Shown here piece by piece: positions 18,736 through 28,641 of a stretch of 57,480 nucleotides of DNA (its first letter is position 1; every line of letters starts with the position of its first letter). This stretch comes from an uncultured bacterium (GTDB taxonomy: Bacteria > Pseudomonadota > Gammaproteobacteria > Burkholderiales > Burkholderiaceae_C): contig CAIYQZ010000014.1 of NCBI GenBank assembly GCA_903928495.1, positions 1 to 57,480 on the forward strand, read 5' to 3'. The notes under the pieces are model-generated. The model had not been told where the DNA came from and did not search any database. It saw only the letters and a list, made by a program, of their open reading frames with translations. The translations under genes were made by a program, and so were the position numbers.

Positions 18736-18765
18736 TTGACGCGACTGAAAACCGCATGTCATAAT
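18736..18765 (+). promoter_or_regulatory. Sigma-70 promoter of the spc ribosomal protein cluster
   Basis: TTGACG (18736-18741) and CATAAT (18760-18765) are 18 bases apart and lie ~150 bases before rplN. The sequence from the -10 onwards, ATAATACGCGGCTCTGCT, matches the rrn promoter at 56770 at 16 of 18 positions, so the two may share growth-rate control. The 18766-18913 leader has no gene and may hold regulatory structure. Confidence 0.75.
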
Positions 18766-18913
18766 ACGCGGCTCTGCTTTTTCTAGCAGGGTATCTGCCC
18801 ACCGAAGTTGGGGTGCTTCACGAATTCGCGTAAGCACACTGGCAACGACGGGCCCAAGACTGATCGCCCTCATCCGTGGTGGATGTGGGGATTCAAGTTG
18901 GGACTTAATTCAA

Positions 18914-19282
18914 ATGATCCAAACGCAATCTCGACTCGATGTTGCTGACAACACGGGTGCCAAGTCCGTGATGTGCATCAAGGTGCTCGGTGGTTCCAAG
19001 CGCCGGTACGCCAGCGTGGGCGACATCATCAAAGTCAGCATCAAAGAAGCTGCTCCCCGTGGCCGCGTCAAAAAAGGCGAGGTTTACAGCGCTGTGGTGG
19101 TTCGCACTGCCAAAGGCATCCGCCGTGGCGATGGTGCGCTCATCAAATTCGACGGCAACGCCGCCGTGTTGCTGAATGCCAAGCTGGAGCCCATCGGCAC
19201 CCGCATTTTTGGCCCCGTGACGCGTGAACTGCGCACCGAAAAGTTCATGAAGATCGTGTCCCTGGCACCTGAAGTTCTTTGA
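18914..19282 (+). CDS. rplN: 50S ribosomal protein L14 (uL14)
   Basis: A 122-residue L14, full length and highly conserved ([51 protein letters not shown]). It contacts 23S rRNA at the subunit interface. It is first of the spc-type cluster here; the S10-cluster genes that precede it in E. coli are absent. Confidence 0.98.
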   Translation: MIQTQSRLDVADNTGAKSVMCIKVLGGSKRRYASVGDIIKVSIKEAAPRGRVKKGEVYSAVVVRTAKGIRRGDGALIKFDGNAAVLLNAKLEPIGTRIFGPVTRELRTEKFMKIVSLAPEVL

Positions 19283-19291
19283 GGTTTCGAC

Positions 19292-19612
19292 ATGAACAAA
19301 ATCGTTAAGGGTGACGACGTCATCGTCATCGCGGGTCGGGACAAGGGCAAGCGCGGCAAAGTCGTGCTGCGCAGCTCCGAAGACCATGTGGTTGTTGAAG
19401 GCATCAATGTCGTCAAGAAGCACGCCAAGCCAAACCCCATGAAGGGTGTGACTGGCGGCATCATCGACAAGACCATGCCCATCCACCAGTCCAATGTTGC
19501 GATCTTCAATGCCGCAACCGGCAAGGCCGATCGCGTGGGCATCAAGCAACTGGCCGATGGCAAGAAGGTTCGCGTCTTCAAGTCCAACGGTGAAGAAATC
19601 AAGGTGGCATGA
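19292..19612 (+). CDS. rplX: 50S ribosomal protein L24 (uL24)
   Basis: A 106-residue L24 with the KOW-type N terminus ([18 protein letters not shown]) and [11 protein letters not shown]. It starts 50S assembly by binding the 5' end of 23S rRNA. Nine bases follow rplN, and its stop touches the rplE start region. Confidence 0.98.
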   Translation: MNKIVKGDDVIVIAGRDKGKRGKVVLRSSEDHVVVEGINVVKKHAKPNPMKGVTGGIIDKTMPIHQSNVAIFNAATGKADRVGIKQLADGKKVRVFKSNGEEIKVA

Positions 19613-19614
19613 AC

Positions 19615-20154
19615 ATGGCACGTTTGCAAGATCAATTCCGCGCCACCATCGCGCCCAGCCTGATGGAAAAGTTTGGCTACAAGTCCGTGATGGAAGTGCC
19701 TCGCCTGACCAAAATCACCCTGAACATGGGTGTGAGCGAAGCGGTGGCCGACAAGAAAGTCATGGACAACGCCGTGAGCGACCTGACCAAGATTGCTGGT
19801 CAGAAGCCAGTGGTCACCAAGGCGCGCAAGGCCATCGCCGGTTTCAAAATCCGCGAAGGTCAGGCCATTGGTTGCATGGTGACGCTGCGTGGCGCCCAGA
19901 TGTACGAATTCTTGGACCGTTTCGTGACCGTGGCTCTGCCTCGCGTTCGTGACTTCCGTGGTATCTCTGGCCGCTCGTTTGACGGTCGCGGCAACTACAA
20001 CGTTGGCGTGAAAGAGCAGATCATTTTCCCTGAGATCGAATACGACAAGGTAGATGCTCTGCGTGGTCTGAACATCAGCATCACGACAACTGCCAAAACC
20101 GACGAAGAGTGCAAGGCTCTGTTGGCTGGTTTCCGTTTTCCCTTCAAGAACTGA
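19615..20154 (+). CDS. rplE: 50S ribosomal protein L5 (uL5)
   Basis: A 179-residue L5, the 5S rRNA-binding protein of the central protuberance. [18 protein letters not shown] and [18 protein letters not shown] are diagnostic. ATG 19615 starts the conserved MARLQ; ATG 19609, which overlaps the rplX stop, would add two residues. AAGGTGG lies 8 bases before 19615. Confidence 0.97.
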   Translation: MARLQDQFRATIAPSLMEKFGYKSVMEVPRLTKITLNMGVSEAVADKKVMDNAVSDLTKIAGQKPVVTKARKAIAGFKIREGQAIGCMVTLRGAQMYEFLDRFVTVALPRVRDFRGISGRSFDGRGNYNVGVKEQIIFPEIEYDKVDALRGLNISITTTAKTDEECKALLAGFRFPFKN

Positions 20155-20162
20155 GGTGGCGT

Positions 20163-20468
20163 GTGGCAAAACAAGCTCTTCTCCAGCGTGAACTGAAGCG
20201 TGCCAACCTGGCCGCGAAGTTCGCCAAAAAATACGCCGAACTGAAAGCTGCATCCAAAGATGTGAAGCTTTCCGATGAGGAACGCGATGCGGCTCGCCTG
20301 GGACTCCAGAAGCTCCCACGCAATGCCAATCCCACGCGTCAGCGCAACCGTTGCGAAATCACCGGTCGTCCACGCGGCACGTTCCGCCAGTTTGGTCTGG
20401 CGCGTGCAAAAGTCCGTGAAATGGCTTTTGCCGGGGACATCCCCGGCATGACCAAGGCCAGCTGGTAA
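20163..20468 (+). CDS. rpsN: 30S ribosomal protein S14 (uS14), long zinc-free type
   Basis: A 101-residue S14 starting at GTG 20163 after GAGG. It ends [28 protein letters not shown]... and lacks the CxxC pairs of the short zinc-binding form, so it is the long zinc-independent type. It helps assemble the 30S head. Confidence 0.97.
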   Translation: MAKQALLQRELKRANLAAKFAKKYAELKAASKDVKLSDEERDAARLGLQKLPRNANPTRQRNRCEITGRPRGTFRQFGLARAKVREMAFAGDIPGMTKASW

Positions 20469-20486
20469 GCCCTAGGAGAACCACAA

Positions 20487-20882
20487 ATGAGCATGAGTGA
20501 TCCTATCGCCGATATGCTGACCCGCATTCGCAACGCGCAGATGGTGCAAAAGCCATCCGTGTCCTTGCCGGCATCCAAAGTGAAAGTGGCCATCGCCCAA
20601 GTCCTGAAGGACGAGGGATACATCGACGGTTTCAAGGTTTCCACCGAAGGCGGCAAGTCCGAGCTGGAAATTGCACTGAAGTACTACGCTGGTCGCGCCG
20701 TTATCGAGCGCATCGAGCGCGTGAGCCGTCCTGGCCTGCGTGTGTACAAAGGCCGCGACGGCATTCCTCAAGTCATGAATGGCTTGGGCGTTGCCATCGT
20801 GACCACGCCCCGTGGCGTCATGACCGACCGCAAGGCCCGGGCTGAAGGCGTCGGTGGCGAAGTCCTGTGTTACGTCGCCTAA
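20487..20882 (+). CDS. rpsH: 30S ribosomal protein S8 (uS8)
   Basis: A 131-residue S8, which binds the central domain of 16S rRNA and in E. coli represses the spc operon by binding near rpl[16 protein letters not shown] and [20 protein letters not shown] are diagnostic. ATG 20487 lies 8 bases after AGGAG; ATG 20493 is an alternative. Confidence 0.98.
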   Translation: MSMSDPIADMLTRIRNAQMVQKPSVSLPASKVKVAIAQVLKDEGYIDGFKVSTEGGKSELEIALKYYAGRAVIERIERVSRPGLRVYKGRDGIPQVMNGLGVAIVTTPRGVMTDRKARAEGVGGEVLCYVA

Positions 20883-20907
20883 CGGCGGACATTGAGGAGA
20901 GCACTGA

Positions 20908-21441
20908 ATGTCACGTGTCGCGAAAATGGCCGTCAAACTTCCACAAGGCGTGGAAGTGTCGATGAAGCCTGAAATGATTGCTGTCAAGGGAACTTTGGGT
21001 TCTCTTGAACTGGGCCAAAGCAGCCTGGTGAAGGTTGCGCAAGACGGTGCTGCACTGTCTTTCGAGCCTGCGAATGACTCCCGTGAAGCCAATGCCATGG
21101 CTGGCACCTTGCGTCAGCTGGTGGGCAACATGGTCAATGGTGTGAGCAAGGGCTTTGAGCGTAAGCTCAGCCTGATCGGCGTGGGCTATAAGGCCCAGGC
21201 ACAAGGTGCCAAGCTGAACCTCACCGTTGGATATTCGCACCCCGTTGTGATCGAAATGCCTGCTGGCGTGAAGGTGGAGACGCCTACACCAACCGAGGTG
21301 CTGGTCAAGGGTTTCGATCGTCAGCGCGTGGGTCAGATCGCCGCTGAAATTCGCGCCGTTCGTCCGCCTGAGCCCTACAAAGGCAAAGGCATCCGCTATG
21401 CGGACGAAAAAGTCGCGATCAAAGAAACCAAGAAGAAATAA
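20908..21441 (+). CDS. rplF: 50S ribosomal protein L6 (uL6)
   Basis: A 177-residue L6 with two similar domains; the C-terminal [16 protein letters not shown] motif contacts 23S rRNA near the factor-binding site. Preceded by GAGGAGAG. Full length. Confidence 0.98.
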   Translation: MSRVAKMAVKLPQGVEVSMKPEMIAVKGTLGSLELGQSSLVKVAQDGAALSFEPANDSREANAMAGTLRQLVGNMVNGVSKGFERKLSLIGVGYKAQAQGAKLNLTVGYSHPVVIEMPAGVKVETPTPTEVLVKGFDRQRVGQIAAEIRAVRPPEPYKGKGIRYADEKVAIKETKKK

Positions 21442-21452
21442 GGACTGGGATC

Positions 21453-21818
21453 ATGTTGACCAAAAAAGAGCAACGTCTCCGTCGTGCCCGTCAGACCCGC
21501 GTCCGTATTGCCCAGCAATCCGCCGTTCGTTTGACGGTCAACCGTACCAACTTGCACATCTACGCCACCGTCATTTCTGGCGACGGCGCCCGCGTGCTGG
21601 CCTCTGCTTCTACTGCAGAGTCTGAAGTTCGCGCCCAGATCGGTGCTGCAGGCAAAGGCGGTAACAAAGCCGCTGCTGAACTGATCGGCAAGCGCATTGC
21701 CGAAAAGGCAAAAGCTGCTGGTGTTGAAAAAGTCGCCTTCGACCGTGCGGGCTTTGCCTACCACGGCCGTGTCAAGGCCCTCGCTGACGCAGCCCGGGAA
21801 GCCGGTCTCCAGTTCTGA
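21453..21818 (+). CDS. rplR: 50S ribosomal protein L18 (uL18)
   Basis: A 121-residue L18, a 5S rRNA-binding protein. The basic N terminus ([18 protein letters not shown]) and C-terminal [23 protein letters not shown] are conserved. Eleven bases after rplF. Confidence 0.98.
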   Translation: MLTKKEQRLRRARQTRVRIAQQSAVRLTVNRTNLHIYATVISGDGARVLASASTAESEVRAQIGAAGKGGNKAAAELIGKRIAEKAKAAGVEKVAFDRAGFAYHGRVKALADAAREAGLQF

Positions 21819-21836
21819 TCACAAGGAAACGAAGAA

Positions 21837-22355
21837 ATGGCTAAGTTTCAGGCTAAAGCGCAGGGTGATGCACCGGAAGACGGTCTGCGCGAAAAAATGA
21901 TTGCGATCAACCGCGTGACCAAAGTGGTCAAGGGCGGTCGCATTTTGGGTTTTGCAGCACTGACCGTGGTCGGTGATGGTGATGGCAAAGTGGGTATGGG
22001 CAAAGGCAAGGCGCGTGAAGTGCCGGTCGCCGTCCAGAAAGCCATGGAGCAAGCCCGTCGCAACATGATCAAAGTTTCGTTGAAGAACGGATCCATTCAT
22101 CACAGCGTGTACGGTGAGCACGGTGCTGCTAACGTCATGATGTTGCCCGCTTCCAAAGGTACCGGCATCATCGCTGGCGGCCCGATGCGTGCAGTGTTCG
22201 AAGTGTTGGGCATCACCGATGTGGTGGCGAAGAGCCACGGCTCCAGCAACCCCTACAACCTGGTTCGTGCAACCCTGGATGCATTGAACAACTCCACCAC
22301 TCCCTCGGCCATTGCGGCCAAGCGCGGCAAGTCGGTGGAAGAGATCCTGGGCTGA
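21837..22355 (+). CDS. rpsE: 30S ribosomal protein S5 (uS5)
   Basis: A 172-residue S5, part of the decoding and translocation region and a known site of spectinomycin-resistance changes. [19 protein letters not shown] and [20 protein letters not shown] are diagnostic. Start ATG follows AAGGAAACG. Confidence 0.98.
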   Translation: MAKFQAKAQGDAPEDGLREKMIAINRVTKVVKGGRILGFAALTVVGDGDGKVGMGKGKAREVPVAVQKAMEQARRNMIKVSLKNGSIHHSVYGEHGAANVMMLPASKGTGIIAGGPMRAVFEVLGITDVVAKSHGSSNPYNLVRATLDALNNSTTPSAIAAKRGKSVEEILG

Positions 22356-22366
22356 GGAACACGCGA

Positions 22367-22549
22367 ATGTCCACACAAAACATGATCAAAGTGAAACTGG
22401 TTCGCAGCCCCATCGGTTGCAAGGTTTCCCATCGCGCCACCGTGCGCGGCCTGGGCCTGCGCAAGATGAACAGCGTGAGCGAGTTGCAAGACACGCCTGC
22501 TGTGCGCGGCATGATCAACAAGATCAGCTACCTGCTTCAGGTTCTGTAA
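22367..22549 (+). CDS. rpmD: 50S ribosomal protein L30 (uL30)
   Basis: A 60-residue L30 ([31 protein letters not shown]). Eleven bases from rpsE and twelve from rplO, as in the standard spc order. Confidence 0.97.
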   Translation: MSTQNMIKVKLVRSPIGCKVSHRATVRGLGLRKMNSVSELQDTPAVRGMINKISYLLQVL

Positions 22550-22561
22550 TCAAGGGATACC

Positions 22562-22993
22562 ATGGAACTCAATACCATCAAACCCGCAGAGGGTGCGAAG
22601 CATGCCAAACGGCGCGTGGGTCGCGGCATTGGCTCTGGTCTGGGCAAAACCGCTGGTCGCGGCCACAAGGGTCAGAAGTCCCGTGCAGGCGGCTACCACA
22701 AGGTGGGTTTCGAAGGCGGTCAGATGCCTTTGCAACGCCGTCTGCCCAAGCGTGGCTTCAAGTCTCACTTGCTGCAGTTCACCGGTGAGGTCACATTGAC
22801 CGATCTCGCTGGACTGGACGCGACTGAAGTGGACTTGCTTGCGCTCAAGCAGGCTGGTCTGGTTGGCGAAATGATCCGCAAGGTCAAAGTTGTCAACACC
22901 GGCGCGTTGACCAAGGCGGTGAATTTGAAGAACATTCTGGCTACTGCTGGTGCGAAAGCGGCTATCGAAGCTGCTGGCGGCTCAGTGGCCTGA
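22562..22993 (+). CDS. rplO: 50S ribosomal protein L15 (uL15)
   Basis: A 143-residue L15. The Gly/Lys/Arg-rich N terminus ([20 protein letters not shown]) threads into 23S rRNA; the C-terminal fold is globular. ATG follows AAGGGATACC. Confidence 0.98.
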   Translation: MELNTIKPAEGAKHAKRRVGRGIGSGLGKTAGRGHKGQKSRAGGYHKVGFEGGQMPLQRRLPKRGFKSHLLQFTGEVTLTDLAGLDATEVDLLALKQAGLVGEMIRKVKVVNTGALTKAVNLKNILATAGAKAAIEAAGGSVA

Positions 22994-23010
22994 TAACTGC
23001 GCAATCAAAC

Positions 23011-24330
23011 GTGGCAACAGTCAACCCATCATTGGCCAAAGGTGACAAGTACGGCGATTTGCGTCGCCGGCTTGTATTCCTTTTGCTGGCTCTTGTGGTC
23101 TACCGCATCGGAGCGCACATTCCTGTGCCGGGCATCGACCCAGTCCAGCTGGCTCAGCTGTTCAAGACACAGGAAGGTGGCATATTGAGTTTGTTCAATA
23201 TGTTCTCCGGCGGGGCATTGTCACGTTTTGCAGTGTTCGCTTTGGGGATCATGCCCTACATTTCTGCGTCGATCATCATGCAGCTGGCAACCTATGTGTT
23301 GCCTGCGTTTGAGCAGCTGAAAAAGGAAGGCGAGTCGGGCAGACGGAAAATCACGCAGTACACGCGTTACGGTGCGGTTGCGCTGGCATTGTTCCAGTCG
23401 TTGGGGATTGCCCTGGCTCTGGAGGGCACGCCCAATCTGGTGCTCGACCCCGGCTTTGGTTTCCGGCTCACCACAGTTGTCAGCCTGACTGCTGGCACCA
23501 TGTTCATGATGTGGCTGGGTGAGCAGATCACTGAGCGCGGCTTGGGTAACGGCATCTCCATTTTGATCTTTGCCAGTATCGCGGCTGGTTTGCCCGGTGC
23601 CATGGCTGGTTTGTTTGAGCTGGTACGCACGGGGGCGATGAACATCCTTGCCTCGCTGTTCATCATGGTGTTGGTGGTTGGCGTGACCTACTTTGTGGTG
23701 TTCGTTGAACGTGGCCAAAGGAAGATCCTGGTCAACTACGCTCGACGCCAAGTGGGCAACAAGGTCTACGGCGGACAGTCTTCCCACTTGCCATTGAAAT
23801 TGAACATGGCTGGTGTGATCCCTGCCATCTTCGCGTCGTCCATCATTTTGCTGCCGGCCACTGTCGTGGGTTGGTTCAGCACCGGTGATTCGATGCGTTG
23901 GCTGAAAGACATCTCCAGCGCCCTCACACCCGGCCAGCCGATATACGTGGCGCTGTATGGTGCGGCGATCGTGTTTTTCTGCTTTTTCTACACCGCATTG
24001 GTGTTCAACAGCAGGGAAACAGCAGACAACCTGAAAAAGAGCGGCGCATTCATTCCAGGTATCCGTCCTGGCGATCAGACAGCCAAGCACATCGACAAGA
24101 TTTTGTCTCGTCTCACCCTGGCCGGTGCTGTGTACATCACGCTGGTTTGCCTGCTGCCTGAATTCCTGATTTTGAAATACAACGTTCCGTTCTATTTCGG
24201 TGGAACTTCGTTGTTGATCATCGTGGTGGTGACCATGGATTTCATGGCCCAGGTGCAAAACTACATGATGTCGCAGCAGTATGAGTCGCTGCTCAAGAAG
24301 GCAAACTTCAAGGGCGCAGGCGGCCTGTGA
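23011..24330 (+). CDS. secY: Protein translocase subunit SecY
   Basis: A 439-residue SecY, the pore of the SecYEG translocon, with ten membrane helices. Hallmarks: [20 protein letters not shown], the plug-region [30 protein letters not shown] and [19 protein letters not shown]. Translation starts at GTG 23011. The gene is less GC-rich than the surroundings, as usual for highly hydrophobic proteins. No infA follows; rpmJ comes after 70 bases. Confidence 0.98.
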   Translation: MATVNPSLAKGDKYGDLRRRLVFLLLALVVYRIGAHIPVPGIDPVQLAQLFKTQEGGILSLFNMFSGGALSRFAVFALGIMPYISASIIMQLATYVLPAFEQLKKEGESGRRKITQYTRYGAVALALFQSLGIALALEGTPNLVLDPGFGFRLTTVVSLTAGTMFMMWLGEQITERGLGNGISILIFASIAAGLPGAMAGLFELVRTGAMNILASLFIMVLVVGVTYFVVFVERGQRKILVNYARRQVGNKVYGGQSSHLPLKLNMAGVIPAIFASSIILLPATVVGWFSTGDSMRWLKDISSALTPGQPIYVALYGAAIVFFCFFYTALVFNSRETADNLKKSGAFIPGIRPGDQTAKHIDKILSRLTLAGAVYITLVCLLPEFLILKYNVPFYFGGTSLLIIVVVTMDFMAQVQNYMMSQQYESLLKKANFKGAGGL

Positions 24331-24400
24331 TGGCGTAAAGCCCTGGGCCCATGCGCAGACATGTGACAGATTGAATTCAATTGATTTCTAGGAGAAAACG

Positions 24401-24514
24401 ATGAGAGTTTCGGCTTCGGTCAAAAAAATGTGCCGCAACTGTAAGATTATTCGGCGCAAGGGCGTGGTGCGAGTGATTTGCACCGACCCCCGCCACAAGC
24501 AGCGTCAAGGCTGA
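24401..24514 (+). CDS. rpmJ: 50S ribosomal protein L36 (bL36), zinc-binding form
   Basis: A 37-residue L36 ([20 protein letters not shown] to the C-terminal RHKQRQG). The zinc ligands C11, C14, C27 and H32 are all present, so it is the zinc-binding type. ATG 24401 follows TAGGAGAAAAC. It lies in the usual place between secY and rpsM. Confidence 0.97.
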   Translation: MRVSASVKKMCRNCKIIRRKGVVRVICTDPRHKQRQG

Positions 24515-24534
24515 TTGAGTTTCAGAGGACCATC

Positions 24535-24900
24535 ATGGCTCGTATTGCAGGTATCAACATCCCTCCCCACAAACATGCCGAAATTGGCTTGACCGCTATT
24601 TTTGGTATTGGCCGCACGCGCGCGCGCAAAATCTGCGAAGCCTGTGGCATCGAATACTCCAAGAAAATCAAGGAGTTGACCGACGCTGAACTTGAAAAGG
24701 TTCGCGACCAAGTCGGTTTGTTTACAATCGAGGGTGACCTGCGTCGTGAAACCACGATGAACATCAAGCGCTTGATGGACATCGGTTGCTACCGCGGTTT
24801 CCGTCACCGTCGTGGTTTGCCCATGCGTGGCCAACGCACCAAGACCAATGCCCGCACTCGCAAGGGTCCGCGCAAAGCCGCTTTGGCGTTGAAAAAATAA
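24535..24900 (+). CDS. rpsM: 30S ribosomal protein S13 (uS13)
   Basis: A 121-residue S13 of the 30S head, contacting the P-site tRNA through its basic tail ([20 protein letters not shown]). The N terminus [19 protein letters not shown] sets the start at 24535, after AGAGGACC. First gene of the alpha-operon block, in which S4 autoregulates translation in E. coli. Confidence 0.98.
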   Translation: MARIAGINIPPHKHAEIGLTAIFGIGRTRARKICEACGIEYSKKIKELTDAELEKVRDQVGLFTIEGDLRRETTMNIKRLMDIGCYRGFRHRRGLPMRGQRTKTNARTRKGPRKAALALKK

Positions 24901-24919
24901 CCTGAACTGAAAGCTTCCC

Positions 24920-25324
24920 ATGGCCAAGTCGCCTTCCAATTCCGCTGCGGCGCGTGTGCGCAAAAAAGTGCGCAAAAACATTGCCGATGGCATTGCGCAC
25001 GTTCACGCATCGTTCAACAACACCATCATTACCATCACCGATCGTCAGGGCAATGCGTTGTCTTGGGCGTCGTCTGGCGGTCAGGGTTTCAAGGGTTCAC
25101 GTAAATCCACACCATTTGCTGCCCAGGTGGCATCAGAGGTTGCAGGTCGTGCCGCCATTGAACAAGGCATCAAGAACTTGGACGTCGAAATCAAGGGCCC
25201 CGGTCCTGGTCGCGAGTCTTCGGTTCGCGCGTTGGGCGCACTCGGTATCCGCATCGTGTCCATTGCCGATGTGACTCCAGTCCCGCACAACGGTTGCCGC
25301 CCCCAAAAGCGCCGTCGCATCTGA
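24920..25324 (+). CDS. rpsK: 30S ribosomal protein S11 (uS11)
   Basis: A 134-residue S11 of the 30S platform, full length ([37 protein letters not shown]). Nineteen bases after rpsM. An unusual 107-base gap with two perfect hairpins separates it from rpsD. Confidence 0.98.
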   Translation: MAKSPSNSAAARVRKKVRKNIADGIAHVHASFNNTIITITDRQGNALSWASSGGQGFKGSRKSTPFAAQVASEVAGRAAIEQGIKNLDVEIKGPGPGRESSVRALGALGIRIVSIADVTPVPHNGCRPQKRRRI

Positions 25325-25335
25325 GTTTCCCCCCC

Positions 25336-25388
25336 GGTCTGCCACGGGCAGACCAATAAGCCCACCGCCACGGTCTTTCCACCGTGGC
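25336..25388 (+). promoter_or_regulatory. Two tandem perfect hairpins between rpsK and rpsD
   Basis: Hairpin 1 has an 8-bp perfect stem 25336-25343/25347-25354 with a 3-base loop. Hairpin 2 has an 8-bp perfect stem 25367-25374/25381-25388 with a 6-base loop. Neither has an immediate U-tract, though five T occur a few bases later. Placement just before the S4 gene suggests an RNA control or processing element. That is inference; E. coli S4 binds upstream of rpsM instead. Confidence 0.5.
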
Positions 25389-25431
25389 TCCTGCGTTTTT
25401 GCGCGCAGAAGATTCATTTAAGGACAACAAC

Positions 25432-26055
25432 GTGGCACGTTACCTCGGCCCCAAGGCCAAACTTTCCCGCCGTGAAGGCACTGACCTGTTGCTCAAGAGC
25501 GCACGCCGCTCGATCAGTGACAAGGCCAAGTTTGATTCAAAACCGGGCCAGCACGGCCGTACGTCTGGTGCGCGCACGTCTGACTTTGGTTTGCAGCTCC
25601 GTGAGAAGCAGAAAGTCAAACGCATGTACGGCATTCTGGAGCGTCAGTTCCGCCGCTACTTCGAAGAGGCTGACCGTCGCCGTGGAAACACCGGCTCCAA
25701 CCTGCTGTTCTTGTTGGAGTCTCGTCTGGACAACGTAGTGTTCCGCATGGGTTTTGCGTCTACCCGCGCCGAAGCACGTCAGATGGTTTCCCACAAGGCC
25801 ATCACTGTCAACGGTTCATCCGTGAACATCCCTTCGTACCTGGTCAAGGCCGGTGATGTTGTGGCTGTGCGCGAAAAATCCAAGAAGCAAGCCCGCGTGC
25901 TGGAAGCCATTGAACTGGCCAAGCAAATCGGCTTCCCCGCTTGGGTTGAAGTGGCGGCTGACAAAGCCGAAGGCACGTTCAAGAAGAGCCCCGATCGCGA
26001 CGAATTCGGAGCCGACATCAACGAATCGCTGATCGTCGAACTTTATTCTCGTTAA
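25432..26055 (+). CDS. rpsD: 30S ribosomal protein S4 (uS4)
   Basis: A 207-residue S4, a primary 16S rRNA binder and, in enteric bacteria, the translational repressor of the alpha operon. It starts at GTG 25432 after AAGGA ([19 protein letters not shown]). The N-terminal region lacks the Cys cluster of zinc-binding S4. An S4 RNA-binding domain lies at ~98-160 ([20 protein letters not shown]). Confidence 0.98.
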   Translation: MARYLGPKAKLSRREGTDLLLKSARRSISDKAKFDSKPGQHGRTSGARTSDFGLQLREKQKVKRMYGILERQFRRYFEEADRRRGNTGSNLLFLLESRLDNVVFRMGFASTRAEARQMVSHKAITVNGSSVNIPSYLVKAGDVVAVREKSKKQARVLEAIELAKQIGFPAWVEVAADKAEGTFKKSPDRDEFGADINESLIVELYSR

Positions 26056-26061
26056 TCCGTC

Positions 26062-26085
26062 CCCCGCATGCGTTTTGCTGCGGGG
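26062..26085 (+). promoter_or_regulatory. Hairpin between rpsD and rpoA
   Basis: A 7-bp perfect stem (26062-26068 with 26079-26085) lies 7 bases after the rpsD stop, followed by TTGCTTCGT rather than a true U-tract. It could lower read-through to rpoA or be an RNA processing site. Confidence 0.4.
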
Positions 26086-26139
26086 TTGCTTCGTCGGCCT
26101 TATCGGTGTAACGAGCCGAGGGTATTGAGGGAAGTTTGA

Positions 26140-27126
26140 ATGCTTACGAATTTGTTGAAACCCAAAACCATCAATGTCGAACAGTTGGCCGGTAATCGTG
26201 CCAAAGTGACGCTGGAGCCGTTTGAGCGTGGCTACGGACACACGCTGGGCAATGCCCTGCGTCGCGTTCTGCTGTCCTCCATGGTTGGTCATGCACCCAC
26301 TGAAGTCACCATTGCTGGTGTATTGCATGAGTACTCATCGATCGATGGCGTGCAAGAAGATGTGGTGAACATCCTCCTGAACCTCAAAGGCGTCGTGTTC
26401 AAGCTGCACAACCGCGATGAAGTCACACTGAGCCTTCGCAAAGACGGTGAAGGTGTGGTCACAGCCGGCGACATCCAGACTCCTCATGATGTGGAGATCG
26501 TCAATCCCGGCCACGCGATTGCAACACTCTCGCCTGGTGCGAAGCTGGACATGCAGATCAAGGTCGAAAAAGGCCGTGGTTATGTTTCCGGCAATTTCCG
26601 ACGCAATGAAGACCAGATGCGCTCGATTGGTCGCATCGTATTGGATGCATCGTTCTCACCTGTTCGCCGCGTCAGCTACACGGTTGAAAGCGCTCGTGTA
26701 GAGCAGCGTACCGACCTGGATAAGCTTGTTCTGGACATCGAAACCAACGGCGCCATCGGCCCTGAAGAAGCCGTGCGCGCCTCGGCAAAGATACTGGTTG
26801 AGCAACTTGCAGTCTTTGCACAGTTGGAAGGCGTGGAATTGAGCGCATTTGATGCGCCTGCTCAGCGCGCCTCTCAGCAGTTCGATCCGATCCTGTTGCG
26901 TCCTGTTGACGAACTCGAGTTGACCGTCCGTTCTGCCAATTGCCTGAAGGCCGAGAACATTTACTACATCGGTGACCTGATCCAGCGCACTGAAAATGAA
27001 CTCCTGAAGACTCCCAACCTGGGTCGCAAATCCTTGAATGAAATCAAGGAAGTGCTGGCCTCGCGCGGGCTGACTCTGGGCATGAAGCTGGAAAACTGGC
27101 CGCCTGTTGGCCTGGACAAGCACTGA
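26140..27126 (+). CDS. rpoA: DNA-directed RNA polymerase subunit alpha
   Basis: A 328-residue alpha subunit. The N-terminal domain (~1-235) assembles polymerase ([20 protein letters not shown]). The C-terminal domain (~250-328) binds UP elements and activators, with the conserved [20 protein letters not shown] and [17 protein letters not shown]. Full length. It would contact the A/T-rich UP element before the rrn promoter at 56746. Confidence 0.98.
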   Translation: MLTNLLKPKTINVEQLAGNRAKVTLEPFERGYGHTLGNALRRVLLSSMVGHAPTEVTIAGVLHEYSSIDGVQEDVVNILLNLKGVVFKLHNRDEVTLSLRKDGEGVVTAGDIQTPHDVEIVNPGHAIATLSPGAKLDMQIKVEKGRGYVSGNFRRNEDQMRSIGRIVLDASFSPVRRVSYTVESARVEQRTDLDKLVLDIETNGAIGPEEAVRASAKILVEQLAVFAQLEGVELSAFDAPAQRASQQFDPILLRPVDELELTVRSANCLKAENIYYIGDLIQRTENELLKTPNLGRKSLNEIKEVLASRGLTLGMKLENWPPVGLDKH

Positions 27127-27207
27127 TTTTTACCAACCGGCTGCATTGACAGCCAATTTCCAGTACCTGATACGGCCGGAAGCATTATTTAAACGAAGGA
27201 AAACACC

Positions 27208-27606
27208 ATGCGTCACGGACACGGTCTCCGCAAACTCAACCGCACCAGCTCGCACCGCCTGGCGATGCTGCGCAATATGATGAACTCGCTGTTGACACAC
27301 GAAGTCATCAAGACCACAGTTCCCAAAGCCAAAGAACTGCGTCGCGTTGTCGAGCCAATGATCACACTGGCCAAGGAACCCACGCTGGCCAACCGCCGTC
27401 TGGCTTTCGACCGCCTGCGTGATCGCGACGTTGTTGTGAAGCTGTTCAATGAACTGGGCCCGCGCTTCAAAGCCCGTCCTGGTGGTTACACCCGCATTCT
27501 GAAAATGGGTTTCCGTGTTGGCGATAACGCGCCCATGGCACTCGTGGAATTGGTAGATCGCGCAGAAGAAGCACCGGCGACTCCGGTCGAAGACGCCAAG
27601 GCGTGA
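27208..27606 (+). CDS. rplQ: 50S ribosomal protein L17 (bL17)
   Basis: A 132-residue L17 ([40 protein letters not shown]) with an acidic, Ala-rich tail. Last protein gene of the alpha block; an initiator tRNA follows 17 bases after its stop with no terminator between. Confidence 0.97.
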   Translation: MRHGHGLRKLNRTSSHRLAMLRNMMNSLLTHEVIKTTVPKAKELRRVVEPMITLAKEPTLANRRLAFDRLRDRDVVVKLFNELGPRFKARPGGYTRILKMGFRVGDNAPMALVELVDRAEEAPATPVEDAKA

Positions 27607-27623
27607 TACAATAATCAGCTTGA

Positions 27624-27700
<77 letters not shown>

Positions 27701-27727
27701 ACAAAATCAAGCACTTAGCTTGTTTCG

Positions 27728-27752
27728 AAAGCCCTCTTCGGAGGGCTTTTTT
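27728..27752 (+). terminator. Terminator of the alpha cluster and tRNA-fMet
   Basis: A 9-bp perfect stem (27728-27736 with 27741-27749), a very stable TTCG tetraloop, and a run of T through 27752. Confidence 0.92.
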
Positions 27753-27818
27753 GTTGGCGTTTCCTGTTCGCCGCCGGTCATCAGGCCTTCGGCCACTTGA
27801 TCCGGCAAGCAACGCTCC

Positions 27819-28596
27819 TCAGCCGCGCTGACTTTCAATCACTTGGTGCAGTTCACTCAAAGCCAATGTGATTTTGTGAGCTGGATCCAAGTAGATCATG
27901 GGCATGCATGCCTCATGGGATTCTCGGATCTTCACGGAAGACGGCAGGTAGGGTGCCAACACCGGCAAGCCCTCTGAGATCAGCTCGTCCACCATGCGCT
28001 GAGGCAATTTGGCCCTGGGCTGGAATTGGTTGACCACAATCCCCGTGATCGCCAGACCCGGGTTGTGGTCTGCCTTGATTTCATTCACGTTCTCCATCAG
28101 CGCGTACAGCGCTTGCCTGGAGAAACTGTCGCAATCGAACGGCACCAGGCATCCAGATGCCCCAATGAGTGCGGAGCGTGTGAAAAAACTCAGTGCTGGC
28201 GGCGTGTCGATGTAGATGCGGTCGTACTCCTTGGCCAGTTGCACCAGGGCCTCACGGAGTTTGTATATTTTTTGACGCGATTCCAGCTTGACCTGCAGCT
28301 CATTCAGGGCGGGGCTGGATGCCATCAGGTCCAAGCCCTCAAATGGCGTGTTGACCACAAACGCGGAAGCGGGTTGCACATTGAAGCTGAAGCTCAGGGT
28401 CTGCTCAAAAAAGCCTGCGACATTGGGTTCCACATCGGAGCTGGGTTTCCCCAGCAAATAGCTGGTCGAGTTGCCCTGAGGGTCCAAATCGATCACCAGT
28501 GTGCGCAATCCCTGATTGGCGCTGATGGCGGCTAGGTTGCATGTGATGGTTGACTTACCAACCCCCCCCTTTCTGGTTGAACACAACAACGGGCAT
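27819..28596 (-). pseudogene. ParA-family ATPase gene with a frameshift in the Walker A codons
   Basis: Most of the gene encodes a ~258-residue ParA/Soj-type ATPase: KGGVGKST (deviant Walker A), LVIDLDPQGNSTSYLL, DRIYIDTPPALS and GIVVNQFQPRAK. Such proteins position chromosomes, plasmids or protein clusters. The natural start is ATG 28596, 7 bases after AGGA, giving MPVVVFNQK. A run of eight C (plus strand, 28562-28569) shifts the frame inside the Walker A motif; seven would restore MPVVVFNQKGGVGKST. As written, the ATG frame ends a few codons later. The main frame stays open upstream to 28772 but with unrelated residues. Either a sequencing or assembly slip, a real mutation, or slippage-controlled expression. 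No parB adjoins, so it is an orphan. Confidence 0.75.
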
Positions 28597-28641
28597 GGTG
28601 AATTCCTGCATGGTTTCGATGGGTGATGACTTTGCCACACA

